A DNA stretch of 64,000 nucleotides from Phycisphaerae bacterium (lineage in GTDB: Bacteria > Planctomycetota > Phycisphaerae > UBA1845 > Fen-1342), in contig JANQFV010000008.1 of assembly GCA_028277645.1 (NCBI GenBank), positions 1-64,000 on the forward strand. Direction: 5' to 3'. The stretch's first letter is position 1; each line of letters starts with the position of its first letter. The position numbers were made by a program, and so were the translations under genes. The notes under the pieces are model-generated. The model saw only the letters and a list, made by a program, of their open reading frames with translations, did no database searches and had not been told where the DNA came from. Shown here piece after piece: positions 28,881 to 37,950 of the stretch.

Positions 28881-29849
28881 ATGAGTGTTGAGAAAGTCGT
28901 CGTCATTGGTTCCGGCCCCGCCGGTCTGACTGCCTGTATCTACGCCGCCCGCGCGGACCTCCAGCCACTGTGCTTCGAAGGCTTTAACGCCGGCGGCCTG
29001 ATTCCGGGTGGCCAACTCATGTTCACGACCGACGTGGAGAACTACCCGGGCTTTCCGGACGGCATCACCGGCCCGCTGATGATGAAGGCATTTCGTGACC
29101 AGGCCGAACGCTTCAGTACGCGGTACATCCGCGAGGACGTCCGCTCGGTCAACTTCACCAAGCGGCCGTTCACGATCCGTAGCGATAACGAAGAGGTTCA
29201 GGCCCACGCGGTCATCATCGCCACGGGCGCGCGGGCCAACTGGCTCAACCTGGAGAACGAGCAGCGGCTCGCCAAGACCGGCGGCGGCGTCTCGGCCTGT
29301 GCGGTGTGCGACGGCGCGATGCCCGCGTTCCGCAACCAGGAGCTGGTCGTCATCGGCGGCGGCGACTCAGCCGTCGAAGAGGGCACTTTCCTGACGAAGT
29401 TCGCCAGCAAGGTCTACCTGATCCATCGCCGCGACGAGTTACGGGCCAGCAAAGCGATGCAGGAACGCTTCTTCAAGTTCGTCGAGGAAGGCAAGATGGA
29501 GCCCGTGTGGGACTCGGTTGTGGTTGATGTTCTGGGCGATAAGTCGATCACCGGCGTGCGACTGAAGAACGTCAAGACCAACGAGGAGCGCGACCTGCCG
29601 TGTAAGGGCATGTTCCTGGGCATCGGTCACACGCCAAACACGGAGCTGTTCAAGGACTTCCTCGACACGGATGACACAGGCTACATCAAGCTGCCGCATC
29701 CGCCCAGCACGCACACAAACGTCGCAGGCGTCTTCGCCGCCGGCGACGTGGCCGACCACGTCTACCGCCAGGCGATCACAGCATCAGGCTCAGGCTGCAT
29801 GGCGGCGCTCGACGCCGAACGCTGGCTGGCGGCGCAGGGGTTGGAGTAG
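28881..29849 (+). CDS. trxB: Thioredoxin reductase
   Basis: A 322-residue NADPH-dependent flavoenzyme that reduces thioredoxin. FAD binding: VVVIGSGPAGLTACIYAAR at the N-terminus. The redox disulfide is CAVC in the middle. NADPH binding: VVIGGGDSAVEEGTFL. The C-terminal FAD motif GVFAAGDVADHVYRQAITASGSG is complete. ATG 28881 is chosen because CAGGAG lies at the right distance. The gene follows pilT by 136 bp and precedes the ATPase/TOPRIM pair by 33 bp; the two units probably have different histories, although a read-through transcript is possible. Confidence 0.93.
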   Translation: MSVEKVVVIGSGPAGLTACIYAARADLQPLCFEGFNAGGLIPGGQLMFTTDVENYPGFPDGITGPLMMKAFRDQAERFSTRYIREDVRSVNFTKRPFTIRSDNEEVQAHAVIIATGARANWLNLENEQRLAKTGGGVSACAVCDGAMPAFRNQELVVIGGGDSAVEEGTFLTKFASKVYLIHRRDELRASKAMQERFFKFVEEGKMEPVWDSVVVDVLGDKSITGVRLKNVKTNEERDLPCKGMFLGIGHTPNTELFKDFLDTDDTGYIKLPHPPSTHTNVAGVFAAGDVADHVYRQAITASGSGCMAALDAERWLAAQGLE

Positions 29850-29882
29850 AATCCGCCTGGGTACCGTAGCAAGGCAGACTGC

Positions 29883-31031
29883 ATGATTGAGTCGATCAGG
29901 TTCCACAATTTCAAGGCGCTCCGAAAAGCCAAGGTGGAGCTCTCGCCGTTTAGCCTGATTGTCGGTCCGAACGCTTCCGGCAAGACCAGTGTTCTCAAGG
30001 CACTACACTATATTGCACAGCTTGCCGCGAGATCGCCTGAGGATATCTTCGTGGGAGAGGCGCATCCGTCTCGATTGCAGTCGTGTAGTGCGATGGCGCC
30101 TGGCCCCTGCACATTTAGCTTGTCCGTCAGGATTATCTCTGGGCAGAAGCGCATGTCGCTTCACGCAAGGATCATAGAACGAGGCGTGGACGACTGGGAT
30201 TTCTATCTTCGTAACAGCCGAGCAACGACAAAACCTCCACTCAGGCTGGACTTTCGCGATCCAGCGATGGAACAAAGGTTGATGTCCTACCTAGGTAGTA
30301 CGGTGAGGATTCCGTTGTCTGTGCTACTGCAACTAGACGCAGCGCAACTCGCCGAGCCAGGTTTCAGTGGGGAGGCCGTTCCTCGGGTCAACTCCGACGG
30401 ATCGAACCTAGCGGCTGTGCTGGCTGACATGCGAGTGTCTGATCCGCGTCGATTGGACCGCATCGCTGCTCGGCTTCGCAAGATCGTGCCTGCCGTACAG
30501 GACATTCGCTTCAAGCGAACTCCTATCGAGTCTTCAACCTACGAGCCCGTTGAGCAGACGGGGTTATTCCGGGAAGTCCGGAATCGTTCGACTGGCTATC
30601 GCATGTTGCTGGATTGGACATCGGCGCCGGACCTTGGCGCGGAGCTTGCGAGCGAAGGAACACTTCTAACTCTGGGGCTGCTGACGATTCTGGAGGCGGA
30701 AACGTGCCCACAACTTGTGCTGATCGACGAGTTGGAGCGGGGTTTGCACCCGCGAGCGTTGGGCACGCTGGTTTCGCAAATTCGTGAGGTGATGACCCAC
30801 AACCCGAATCTTCAGGTTGTCGGCACCACGCACTCGCCCTATCTTGCGGACCACTTCCAGCCAGACGAGATCATTCTGACAACGCTCGACGATGATGGCT
30901 ATGCGGTCGTGGGCAAGCTCAACGAACACCCGGACTTCGAAAAGTGGAAGGACGAGATGAAGCCGGGCGAGTTCTGGAGCAGTGTCGGTGAGGACTGGCT
31001 CAAGGATAAGAAGGGCAAGAAGAGTGACTGA
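29883..31031 (+). CDS. AAA family ATPase, SMC/RecF/OLD-like (probable defence ATPase)
   Basis: A 382-residue ABC/SMC-type ATPase like the AAA_21 and OLD groups. It opens IESIRFHNFKALRKAKVEL, then Walker A GPNASGKTS (28-36). The signature region is ASEGTLLTLGLLTIL (256-270), Walker B QLVLIDELERGLHP (277-290) and the switch histidine GTTHSPYLADHF. No nuclease domain is fused. The next gene overlaps by 8 bp and encodes a TOPRIM-like protein, the usual arrangement for two-gene anti-phage or toxin-like systems such as PARIS-type AriA/AriB. Codon use looks less GC-biased than neighbouring genes, consistent with acquisition. The ATG follows AGGCAGACTGC with only a weak ribosome site. Confidence 0.8.
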   Translation: MIESIRFHNFKALRKAKVELSPFSLIVGPNASGKTSVLKALHYIAQLAARSPEDIFVGEAHPSRLQSCSAMAPGPCTFSLSVRIISGQKRMSLHARIIERGVDDWDFYLRNSRATTKPPLRLDFRDPAMEQRLMSYLGSTVRIPLSVLLQLDAAQLAEPGFSGEAVPRVNSDGSNLAAVLADMRVSDPRRLDRIAARLRKIVPAVQDIRFKRTPIESSTYEPVEQTGLFREVRNRSTGYRMLLDWTSAPDLGAELASEGTLLTLGLLTILEAETCPQLVLIDELERGLHPRALGTLVSQIREVMTHNPNLQVVGTTHSPYLADHFQPDEIILTTLDDDGYAVVGKLNEHPDFEKWKDEMKPGEFWSSVGEDWLKDKKGKKSD

Positions 31032-31767
31032 CGCGGGGGCGCTGAGGTTCGTGGTAGTCTGTGAAGCCGACGGGGATCGCCGCACCGCGTCTACGCTTGC
31101 GGATCGGGTGCTGCCTGAATCTGTACGTTTCCCGGCCGACCGGTCACTTGATGAATGTCGTGCGTGGTGCGGAGTTGACGATGCAACGGGGTTTCTCGGA
31201 TGGGCGGGAGTTCGTACGCGGGCGAAAGAGCTAGGCCTCAAACATTTGCACGGTAAGTTCGGTCAAGAATCGGGAGAACTGGACGCCAAAGCTGCCCGGC
31301 GTGCGCTACTCGTCATAGAGAAGCAGCGACCGGATGCAGCGGCCGTCTTGCTGATTCGTGATTCAGATGGAAAACCTGAGCGACGGCGGGGCTTGGAGCA
31401 GGCGCGAGACTATGCGCAGTGGCCCTTCAAGATTGTTATCGGTGTTGCTGAGGTCAAGCGGGAGTGTTGGGTGCTCGCGGCGTTCCAGCCGGCAGATGAC
31501 CAAGAGCGCGCTCGACTAAACGACCTGCGGCAAGAGCTCGGTTTCGATCCCTGCGAGCAGTCCGAACGTCTCACTGCGCAGAAGGAAGACGCGAAGAAGA
31601 GCGCGAAGCGGGTACTTCGCCAGTTGAGCGACAACGATGCTCGACGCGCCGAGTGTGGAATCGAGGAGACGGATTTGTCGACTCTTCGCAACCGCGGCAA
31701 GAACAACGGGCTGGCGTTGTACCTCGACGAAGTCCGCGATCGCCTAGCACCGCTGCTCGCATCGTGA
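31024..31767 (+). CDS. TOPRIM-like protein, partner of the AAA ATPase
   Basis: A 247-residue protein. The N-terminal strand FVVVCEADGDRR places E14 where TOPRIM nucleases have their catalytic glutamate, and VLLIRDSDG supplies a DxD (D113, D115). These two motifs in this order define a minimal TOPRIM fold, as in OLD nucleases, DUF4435 and DUF4276 proteins. The C-terminal half is helical and charged (QKEDAKKSAKRVLRQ). The GTG start at 31024 overlaps the ATPase stop by 8 bp, showing translational coupling. A nuclease effector role is inferred. Which DUF family it belongs to was not determined; DUF4276 is my first guess. Confidence 0.7.
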   Translation: MTDAGALRFVVVCEADGDRRTASTLADRVLPESVRFPADRSLDECRAWCGVDDATGFLGWAGVRTRAKELGLKHLHGKFGQESGELDAKAARRALLVIEKQRPDAAAVLLIRDSDGKPERRRGLEQARDYAQWPFKIVIGVAEVKRECWVLAAFQPADDQERARLNDLRQELGFDPCEQSERLTAQKEDAKKSAKRVLRQLSDNDARRAECGIEETDLSTLRNRGKNNGLALYLDEVRDRLAPLLAS

Positions 31768-31775
31768 CCGCAGCA

Positions 31776-32216
31776 ATGCCGACCGATCCTATAATCCGTC
31801 CCATGACCCGCGCCGACTATGACGCCGTCCGCGTCGTGTGGGCGGCGGCAGGGCTGGACATTCGGCCGGCAGGGCGGGATACGGCCGAAGCGATCGCGGC
31901 GCAGCTCGAGCACTGGGCCGCGACGTACTTGGTCGCCGAGGTCGACGGTCAGATCGTCGGCACCGTGCTCGGTACGCACGACCAGCGCAAGGGCTGGATC
32001 AACCGGCTCGCAGTCCAGCCGGCGTATCAACGGCGGGGCATCGCGAAGCAGCTCCTTGAGGCCTGCGAGGCCGCACTTCGCGCCCAGGGTATCGAGATCG
32101 TCGCCGCCCTGGTCGACGGCGAAAACCCCGCCTCCGACGCCGCCCTCAAGAGCGCCGGCCTGACCGAGTGGGGACCGATTCGTTATTACCGGAAAGTGCG
32201 CCGGCCGGATGCGTGA
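31776..32216 (+). CDS. GNAT family acetyltransferase
   Basis: A 146-residue N-acetyltransferase of unknown substrate. IIRPMTRADYDAVRVVW is a typical first strand and helix; motif A is INRLAVQPAYQRRGIAKQLLEACEAAL with the acetyl-CoA-binding RRGIAK; a C-terminal GLTEWGPIRYYRK strand follows. The ATG at 31776 gives a family-like N-terminus. An in-frame GTG at 31764 would overlap the TOPRIM gene stop as GTGA, so coupling to that cassette cannot be excluded. An ATG at 31803 is a third option. Confidence 0.85.
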   Translation: MPTDPIIRPMTRADYDAVRVVWAAAGLDIRPAGRDTAEAIAAQLEHWAATYLVAEVDGQIVGTVLGTHDQRKGWINRLAVQPAYQRRGIAKQLLEACEAALRAQGIEIVAALVDGENPASDAALKSAGLTEWGPIRYYRKVRRPDA

Positions 32217-32275
32217 GCCAACGGTCGCAGGGACGCCATCTCCCGATCGCGTAATCTGTCGCTATAATCCCCGCC

Positions 32276-33160
32276 ATGAGCTCTGCCGAACGCGATGTCG
32301 TTCTCTCCGTTCGCAACGTCGTCGTGCGCTTCGACACCGCCGACGGCGGCGAGATCACCGTGCTCAACGGCGTCACGTTCGACGTCTATCGCGGCGAGAC
32401 GATCGTCATCATGGGCGGTTCGGGCTCGGGCAAGAGCACGATGCTGAACTGCCTGATCGGTGAGCTCGTGCCGCAGGAGGGCGAGGTCATCTATCGCCTG
32501 CCCGAACTCGGCGACGTCGATCTGCTCCGTGCGGACGAGGACACCAAGAACCAGCTCCGCAAGCAGATCGGCATCCTCTTCCAGTCTGGCGCACTGTTCA
32601 GCTCGCTGACACTCGCCGAGAACGTAGCGCTGCCGTTGCGTGAGCACTCGCACGTCGACAAGGAGATCATCGACATCGTCGTCGCGATGAAGCTCCAGCA
32701 GGTTCACATGCTGCCGCACCGCGACAAGTACCCGTCGCAACTCTCTGGCGGCCAGAAAAAACGCGCCGGTTTGGCTCGCGCCACCGCGCTCGACCCGCAA
32801 ATCCTCTTCTACGACGAGCCATCCGCCGGACTCGATCCGGTAACGTCGACCGCAATCGACGAGCTGATGATGGACCTCTCGCGCAAGCTCAAGGTCACCA
32901 GCATTGTCGTCACGCACGAAATGGACTCGGCGTTTCGTATCGCCGATCGGATGGTCATGCTGCAGAAAGGCCGCGTGATGCGGACCGAGACACGGGCCGA
33001 GTTCGAGCGCATTCGTGACGCTGATCCTGCGAGCCTGCCATCGGACGAGGACCGCCTGATCCGCCAGTTTCTCAACGGGGCCGCGACCGGGCCGCTGACC
33101 GACGGCCAGGGCATGAGCGAGTACGAGAAGATCCTCGTAGGCCGTAGCGTGACGGCGTAG
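32276..33160 (+). CDS. ABC transporter ATP-binding protein, MlaF-like
   Basis: A 294-residue ATPase resembling MlaF, which powers phospholipid transport between membranes. Walker A is GGSGSGKST; the Q-loop LFQSGALFSSLTLAENVALPL is characteristic of MlaF-type proteins; the signature is LSGGQKKRAGLARA; Walker B is ILFYDEPSAGLDP; the switch is VVTHEM. A C-terminal helical tail of about 50 residues is present. Its usual permease (MlaE) and MCE-domain partners are not in the window, so it either pairs with a distant permease or works with the membrane protein at 33415. The ATG follows weak upstream sequence. Confidence 0.88.
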   Translation: MSSAERDVVLSVRNVVVRFDTADGGEITVLNGVTFDVYRGETIVIMGGSGSGKSTMLNCLIGELVPQEGEVIYRLPELGDVDLLRADEDTKNQLRKQIGILFQSGALFSSLTLAENVALPLREHSHVDKEIIDIVVAMKLQQVHMLPHRDKYPSQLSGGQKKRAGLARATALDPQILFYDEPSAGLDPVTSTAIDELMMDLSRKLKVTSIVVTHEMDSAFRIADRMVMLQKGRVMRTETRAEFERIRDADPASLPSDEDRLIRQFLNGAATGPLTDGQGMSEYEKILVGRSVTA

Positions 33161-33170
33161 CGCGTTCACT

Positions 33171-33187
33171 CCTCCCTGGCAGGGAGG
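33171..33187 (+). terminator. Hairpin after the MlaF-like gene
   Basis: CCTCCCT (33171-33177) and AGGGAGG (33181-33187) form a 7-bp perfect stem with a 3-nt loop, 10 bases after the stop. A G-rich run follows instead of a T run. The rest of the gap to 33414 is low-complexity GC sequence with no gene seen. Confidence 0.45.
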
Positions 33188-33414
33188 GGCGGGGGGAGGG
33201 TCGAGCATTAACTCGCTCAGGAGTTCACCCCCCTGTGGTGCCCCCTCAAGGGCGGACGGTTGGGAAACTCCCCCTCTCTATCGCGCGTACCGTGTCTGAT
33301 CTCTCGGCAGGATGCGTTTGTCCGAATGCGCCCCGCTGAGTACATTGTCCCGCGCGGGGCGCAATGCAGTCCCCGACGACCGGCGCGATCGTTCCCTCTG
33401 TCTGGGAGATGCCG

Positions 33415-34284
33415 ATGGCCGAAGTTCCCGAGACCAAGCCGGAAGCTGAGGCGCCCAAAAAGCGCCGGAAGGACAAGGAGGTCCACCAGGTCCTCTTCAC
33501 CACCTATCCGAAGCTGTTGTTTACCTGGCCGGTGATCGTGGCCGGAATACTCTTTTTCCCGTTGGCCTATGCACTCGAGCCTGCCGACCAGCCGGCGGAG
33601 GAAGCGGCCGCAACGACCGCGGAAGCGCCGCCCGATGCCGCCGACGCCGAAGAGGCTTTGTCCAGCGCTGGTGCTGAGGAGCAGATCACGAGCCGGGAAT
33701 GGTGGCTCGGGTTCCTCGGCTGGATCTACATCTGGATTCTGATTCTCGTGATCCTGACGCTGGGCGTCGATATCGATCGCAACCAGGTTGCTTTCTGGGT
33801 GATCTTCGTGGTCGCCGTCTGGATCCTCGGCCAGTGGCTTCAGGACGTGCGCGGCTTCACGTTCTTTGGTGACATCTACAATTGGTTTGAGAGCCTGCGC
33901 GTGCAGTACGACCGCAGCCTCGGGTTGGCGCTCAGTGTGCTGCTATTGGTGCCTTTTGTGGTCATGTTGGGTTGGGCACGGATCAACAACCGCTGGCGGA
34001 TCACGCACAATGAGTTCGAGCACTACTCGTTCGGCAAGATGGATGACTCGCTCGGCCGCGGAGCCAAGACGATCCGCACGAGCTTCCCGGACGTCTTCGA
34101 GTTGCTGCTCGGCCTGGCCGGGACGCTGATCGTCTACAACGCGACCGGCACGAAGGAGCTCCGCCGCATTCCGCACGTGATGTTCCTGCCGCTGGTGCGC
34201 AAGCGACTGAACCTGATTCTCGAACGGACGGCGATCACGACCGCACAAATCGAGGATTCGGATGAAGAGGACGACGAAGTCTGA
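33415..34284 (+). CDS. Membrane protein of unknown function
   Basis: A 289-residue protein not recognised as a known family. The N-terminus is charged and lysine-rich (KKRRKDKEVHQ), followed by a first membrane helix (LFTWPVIVAGILFFPLAYAL). An Ala/Glu/Pro-rich linker of about 45 residues follows, then three more hydrophobic segments (WLGFLGWIYIWILILVILTLG, QVAFWVIFVVAVWILGQWL and LALSVLLLVPFVVMLGW). The final 110 residues are soluble; WRITHNEFEHYSFGKMDDS recalls a bacterial PH-like strand pattern, weakly. ATG 33415 is chosen for the GGGAG upstream. It lies between the MlaF-like ATPase and the DUF1573 gene, same strand. Confidence 0.7.
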   Translation: MAEVPETKPEAEAPKKRRKDKEVHQVLFTTYPKLLFTWPVIVAGILFFPLAYALEPADQPAEEAAATTAEAPPDAADAEEALSSAGAEEQITSREWWLGFLGWIYIWILILVILTLGVDIDRNQVAFWVIFVVAVWILGQWLQDVRGFTFFGDIYNWFESLRVQYDRSLGLALSVLLLVPFVVMLGWARINNRWRITHNEFEHYSFGKMDDSLGRGAKTIRTSFPDVFELLLGLAGTLIVYNATGTKELRRIPHVMFLPLVRKRLNLILERTAITTAQIEDSDEEDDEV

Positions 34285-34336
34285 CGCCGGGACGCACCGC
34301 GGACACATCGTCGTCGGCACAGGAGATGTAGACGTA

Positions 34337-35440
34337 ATGAGAAAGTGGATTATGACGTGCGGCGTACTGCCGCTGCTGTGTGTTGTTGCGGCCGAGTCAG
34401 TACTGGCGCAAACAGCCGACGACAAGGCGGGCACGCCACGAATTGAGGTCAGTAGCAGCCAGTGGGACTTCGGTACGATCTTCCGCAACCAGACTCTGAC
34501 GGAGGCAATCGAGATTCGCAACCGCGGCAAGGCCCCGCTGACACTCGACGCGACCACGTCGTGCGGCTGCGTGATTCCACTGTTTCTGCAGACGACCGTG
34601 GAACCCGGGCAGAGCACGGTGCTGAGTATGGAGTTCAAAGGTGTGATCAAGTACGGGCCGACGGCGCAGACGTTAATCGTGCTCAGCAACGATCCGCAGA
34701 GCCCCGAGCACGTCATACGCATCGTCGGCGACGTTGTTCCCATGTTCAACACCGAACCCGACCCGCCGCTCATCATCGGCCGCGTCTATACCAATGAAAA
34801 GATCCGTGAGCGCGTGGTGTTGACGAACAACTACCCGCGCCCGGTGTCGCTGAAGCTGCGTGAGAACCAGAACTTCGGGCCGATGAAGATCGAGCTGCGT
34901 GAACTCGACGCCGGCCAGCGCTACGAGCTGCTCGCCAGCGCCGATCCGCCACTCCGGCGCGGCGGCATTCGGTTCGACGTCGTCCTTGAGACTGGTTTGG
35001 AATGGCATCCGGAATTGAAGCTGCGCGCCAGCGGGATCGCCCTCAGGCCGATCTACGCGATCCCGTTCCAGATCGTCGTGGCGTCGAACGTGACTGAGGC
35101 CCGCACGCGCGAGATCGTCGTCAACCATGCCCCCGGCCTCGACGTCAAGGTGACCGGCGTCAAGGCCACACCCAAGCCGCTCTCCGCGACGTACGAGCCC
35201 ATTCCGGCCGACCCGGACAATCCGGATGCAGGCAAGTACCGTATCACGGTGCAGGTGCCCCTGCCGGACGACATCGATTGGGAGCAGAAACCGCGCATCG
35301 AGATCATGACCGATGCGAAGGAAGAAGCCTGGCGAAAAATTACCGTGCCGCTGAAGCTCTTCGATGTATCCGCGGCAGTGAAGATGGCGCCTGGGCAGTT
35401 AGCACCTGCAACCGCGCCCACCACGGCGCCCGCCGAATGA
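34337..35440 (+). CDS. Exported DUF1573 domain protein
   Basis: A 367-residue secreted protein. It begins with a signal peptide (basic start, then TCGVLPLLCVVAAESVLAQ). A DUF1573 immunoglobulin-like domain follows: SSQWDFGTIFRNQTLTEAI, then the family hallmark TTSCGCVIP and the strand GQSTVLSMEFKG. A second region (about 150-330) probably holds further beta domains. DUF1573 proteins are common in Planctomycetes and Bacteroidetes; they are probably surface or periplasmic structural proteins with no known activity. ATG 34337 follows AGGAG at 34321-34325. Same strand as the membrane protein before it, 52 bp apart. Confidence 0.85.
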   Translation: MRKWIMTCGVLPLLCVVAAESVLAQTADDKAGTPRIEVSSSQWDFGTIFRNQTLTEAIEIRNRGKAPLTLDATTSCGCVIPLFLQTTVEPGQSTVLSMEFKGVIKYGPTAQTLIVLSNDPQSPEHVIRIVGDVVPMFNTEPDPPLIIGRVYTNEKIRERVVLTNNYPRPVSLKLRENQNFGPMKIELRELDAGQRYELLASADPPLRRGGIRFDVVLETGLEWHPELKLRASGIALRPIYAIPFQIVVASNVTEARTREIVVNHAPGLDVKVTGVKATPKPLSATYEPIPADPDNPDAGKYRITVQVPLPDDIDWEQKPRIEIMTDAKEEAWRKITVPLKLFDVSAAVKMAPGQLAPATAPTTAPAE

Positions 35441-35566
35441 TCGAGCGCGTTTTTCGACGAGTCCGCTGACGCCGCGGTTGCTGCCGGTCGAAGGCGGCGG
35501 AGGCAAATCACGAACGAGACGCTGCGAGACATTCTGCTCGACGCTGCGACCGGCCTGGGTGGCGAG

Positions 35567-37558
35567 TTGCACATTCACGGGCTGGCAGTTCGGTTGCGCG
35601 CGATGTTGTCGCACGTGCCGGGGTTCGTTCGAGGCGGGATCGGCGCCTACGACCAGGAACGCGAGCTGGTAACGCTGTACAGCTTTCCGCGTGATGAGAC
35701 ATCCTCGTTATCCAATGCCGATGCGATCGATGTGCAGGAGTATCCCGGCTCGGCTGCCGGCATCTATCCCGCCAGTGCCCCGCACGAGATCTACGTTTCG
35801 CCGGACTTGCAGAAGCAGCGCACGCTGCTGTTGCAGGAGAGCCTGCTTGGGTTGGGCGTGCGACGCTACGTTAGTGTGCCGCTGCGGATTGAGGACCATT
35901 TGCTCGGAGGGATTTTCGGCGGCTTCGCCACGCCCGATCCGGTGCCCGACGATGTGCAGGCGTTCTTCCGGCAGATGGCGAAGATCGTCGCGCCGATCCT
36001 CTGGAATTGCCACACGTACGCACGCTTCGAGCACGGCGATCGCCGGCGCGATGCGCTGATCGAGCTCAGCGACGCGATCAACACGTCGCTCAAGCTCGAG
36101 GCCGTGCTGGCCTCCGCGCGTGACGCTATCCGCCGCCTGTCCGGACACGTGTTCAGCTCCATCAACGTGCTCGCGGACGACCGCGAAAGCTACCACTCGT
36201 ATGACAATCCGCCGCCCGATGAACATGCGGCTGGCGGCGGCCAGCGCGTCCCGGCGCGCGGGACTGTGCTGGAGTGGATGCTCAAGGAAAGAAAGACGTA
36301 CGAATCAGACGATCTGGCGGCGCAGACTCGTTTCATGCATGACGAGCGGCTGGTGGCCGCCGGCGTGCGCCGCTACGTCGCCGCGCCGATGTTCGTGCGC
36401 GGCCGCATCATCGGCTGCTTCCTGATGGGTTCGTCCGACCCGCGGCGTACGTTGCGCATCGACGTCTGGTTGTATGAAAACATAGCGTTGCAGCTCGCAC
36501 TCGCGATCGACAATGCGCAGCAACTTGACGAAGTCCGCCGGCTGTCTGCGCGGCTCGCCGAGCAGAATGTGTACCTCCGCGAGGAGATTGAGACTGAGCA
36601 CACCTCGAGCGCGATGATCGGAAAGTCGGCCGGCATTGCGCGCGTGCAGGAGGCGATCGCACGCGTCGCCGCCGCTGAAACCACCGTGCTGATTCTGGGC
36701 GAGACCGGCGTAGGCAAGGAGCTCGTCGCCCGGGCGCTGCACGAGTCGAGTCCGCGTGCCGCCCAGCCGATGGTGAAGATTAACTGCGCCGCCATCCCCG
36801 AAGGCATGGTCGAGAGCGAGCTGTTCGGCCACGAGAAGGGCGCGTTTACGTCCGCCGTCGCCCGGCGAATTGGCCGCTTCGAGCTCGCCCGCGACGGCAC
36901 GCTGTTCCTGGACGAGGTCGGCGAGCTGCCGTTGGGTGTGCAGGCCAAACTGTTGCGCGTATTGCAGGATGGGGAGTTCGAACGCGTCGGCGGGACCAAG
37001 ACGCTCACCAGCAACGCCCGCATCATCGCCGCCACGAATCGCGATCTGATGAAGTCCGTCAACGACGGCACCTTTCGCCACGACCTGTTTTATCGCCTCA
37101 ACGTCTTTCCGATCGCAGTGCCCGCGCTCCGTGACCGTCCGGACGACATACCGCTGCTGGCCGAAGCATTCGTCGCGCAGTTCAACCGGCGCATGGGCAA
37201 GCGCGTCGCCGCGATCGACGATGCGGCGTTGAGCGCATTGCAGCGGCGTTCCTGGCCGGGCAATGTGCGCGAACTTCGGCACGTCATCGAGCGGGCCATG
37301 ATTCTCTGCGACGGCCCCGTGCTCTACATTACCGACGAGGGGCCGGCCGCGACCGTCACACCGCCCGCGGCCCATTCCGTCGAGACTGCCGAAATCGCCA
37401 CACTCCGCGAGGCCGAGGCCCGGCATATCCGCCGGGCCCTGGAACACACCGGCGGCGTCGTCGAGGGGCCCAAGGGGGCGGCGGCTCTGCTCGATCTGAA
37501 CCCCTCCACGTTGCGATTCCGCATCAAACGGCTGGGCATCCGGCGCCCAGGTACGTGA
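35567..37558 (+). CDS. Sigma-54 interacting transcriptional activator with GAF domains
   Basis: A 663-residue enhancer-binding protein of the NtrC/FhlA class. Two GAF-like sensor regions (about 20-150 and 165-325) precede an AAA+ domain (about 350-580) with Walker A GETGVGKE (378-385). The sigma-54 loop reads GAFTSA rather than GAFTGA (425-430), and Walker B is [13 protein letters not shown] Fis-type helix-turn-helix is at the end ([17 protein letters not shown]). The start is uncertain: the first canonical codon is TTG at 35567, but the frame is open from 35441 and codons 35507-35566 read like folded protein (TNETLRDILLDAATGLGGE), so a non-canonical start may be used upstream. Target genes are unknown; no -24/-12 promoter was confirmed nearby. 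Confidence 0.88.
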   Translation: MHIHGLAVRLRAMLSHVPGFVRGGIGAYDQERELVTLYSFPRDETSSLSNADAIDVQEYPGSAAGIYPASAPHEIYVSPDLQKQRTLLLQESLLGLGVRRYVSVPLRIEDHLLGGIFGGFATPDPVPDDVQAFFRQMAKIVAPILWNCHTYARFEHGDRRRDALIELSDAINTSLKLEAVLASARDAIRRLSGHVFSSINVLADDRESYHSYDNPPPDEHAAGGGQRVPARGTVLEWMLKERKTYESDDLAAQTRFMHDERLVAAGVRRYVAAPMFVRGRIIGCFLMGSSDPRRTLRIDVWLYENIALQLALAIDNAQQLDEVRRLSARLAEQNVYLREEIETEHTSSAMIGKSAGIARVQEAIARVAAAETTVLILGETGVGKELVARALHESSPRAAQPMVKINCAAIPEGMVESELFGHEKGAFTSAVARRIGRFELARDGTLFLDEVGELPLGVQAKLLRVLQDGEFERVGGTKTLTSNARIIAATNRDLMKSVNDGTFRHDLFYRLNVFPIAVPALRDRPDDIPLLAEAFVAQFNRRMGKRVAAIDDAALSALQRRSWPGNVRELRHVIERAMILCDGPVLYITDEGPAATVTPPAAHSVETAEIATLREAEARHIRRALEHTGGVVEGPKGAAALLDLNPSTLRFRIKRLGIRRPGT

Positions 37559-37950
37559 CTAGCACATTATGGCGGAACGTGTTGGGTGTTGTGCCAGCGT
37601 ATCCGCCATATGTCACGGGTGCATGCTCCACAGGCCCGCGGCGAATTCCGCCTCCGCCCGGTTGTCGACACGAAACGCCGACTATTGCGACATAGGTGGT
37701 TCAAGGGGGCGGAGGAGGGGGCCTAGGCACAGCCACTGTTTAGTGTGGCATAACGCGTACAAGAATAGTGGCCGTCCCTAATTAGCCAAGCGGTTCGTGG
37801 TGTTAATCGAGAAGACCTGAAGGAGTGGATCAACTGATCTTCGTCTCTTCGCGCTGAGAGCTACCTTGCATCATCCACTCTATACGACACACTCCATTTC
37901 CCGCAAACACATCTCGACTCGCTGTGCCTATGGCGCGCGGGTGAGGGTCC
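37559..37950. other. 392-bp intergenic stretch without a gene
   Basis: No convincing coding region was seen. Base composition is lower in GC than the neighbourhood from about 37740 on. It contains the left copy of a 15-bp inverted repeat at 37769-37783. The next gene (radical SAM) converges on the sigma-54 activator gene from the right, so both genes end here. Confidence 0.6.
37769..37783. repeat. Left inverted repeat flanking the radical SAM gene
   Basis: TGGCCGTCCCTAATT matches the reverse complement of 39458-39472 (TGGCGGTCCCTAATT) at 14 of 15 positions. The pair encloses 1,704 bp that holds one complete gene. No transposase lies between the repeats, and no target-site duplication was seen outside them. 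Confidence 0.6.

Noticed and set aside
36305..37447. Minus-strand frame opposite the sigma-54 activator
   Set aside because: No motif, and the plus strand has Walker A, Walker B and HTH in order.
37559..37781. Short plus-strand frame of 70 codons after the sigma-54 activator
   Set aside because: No ribosome site fits well, composition is Cys/Arg-mixed without pattern, and it runs into the inverted repeat.
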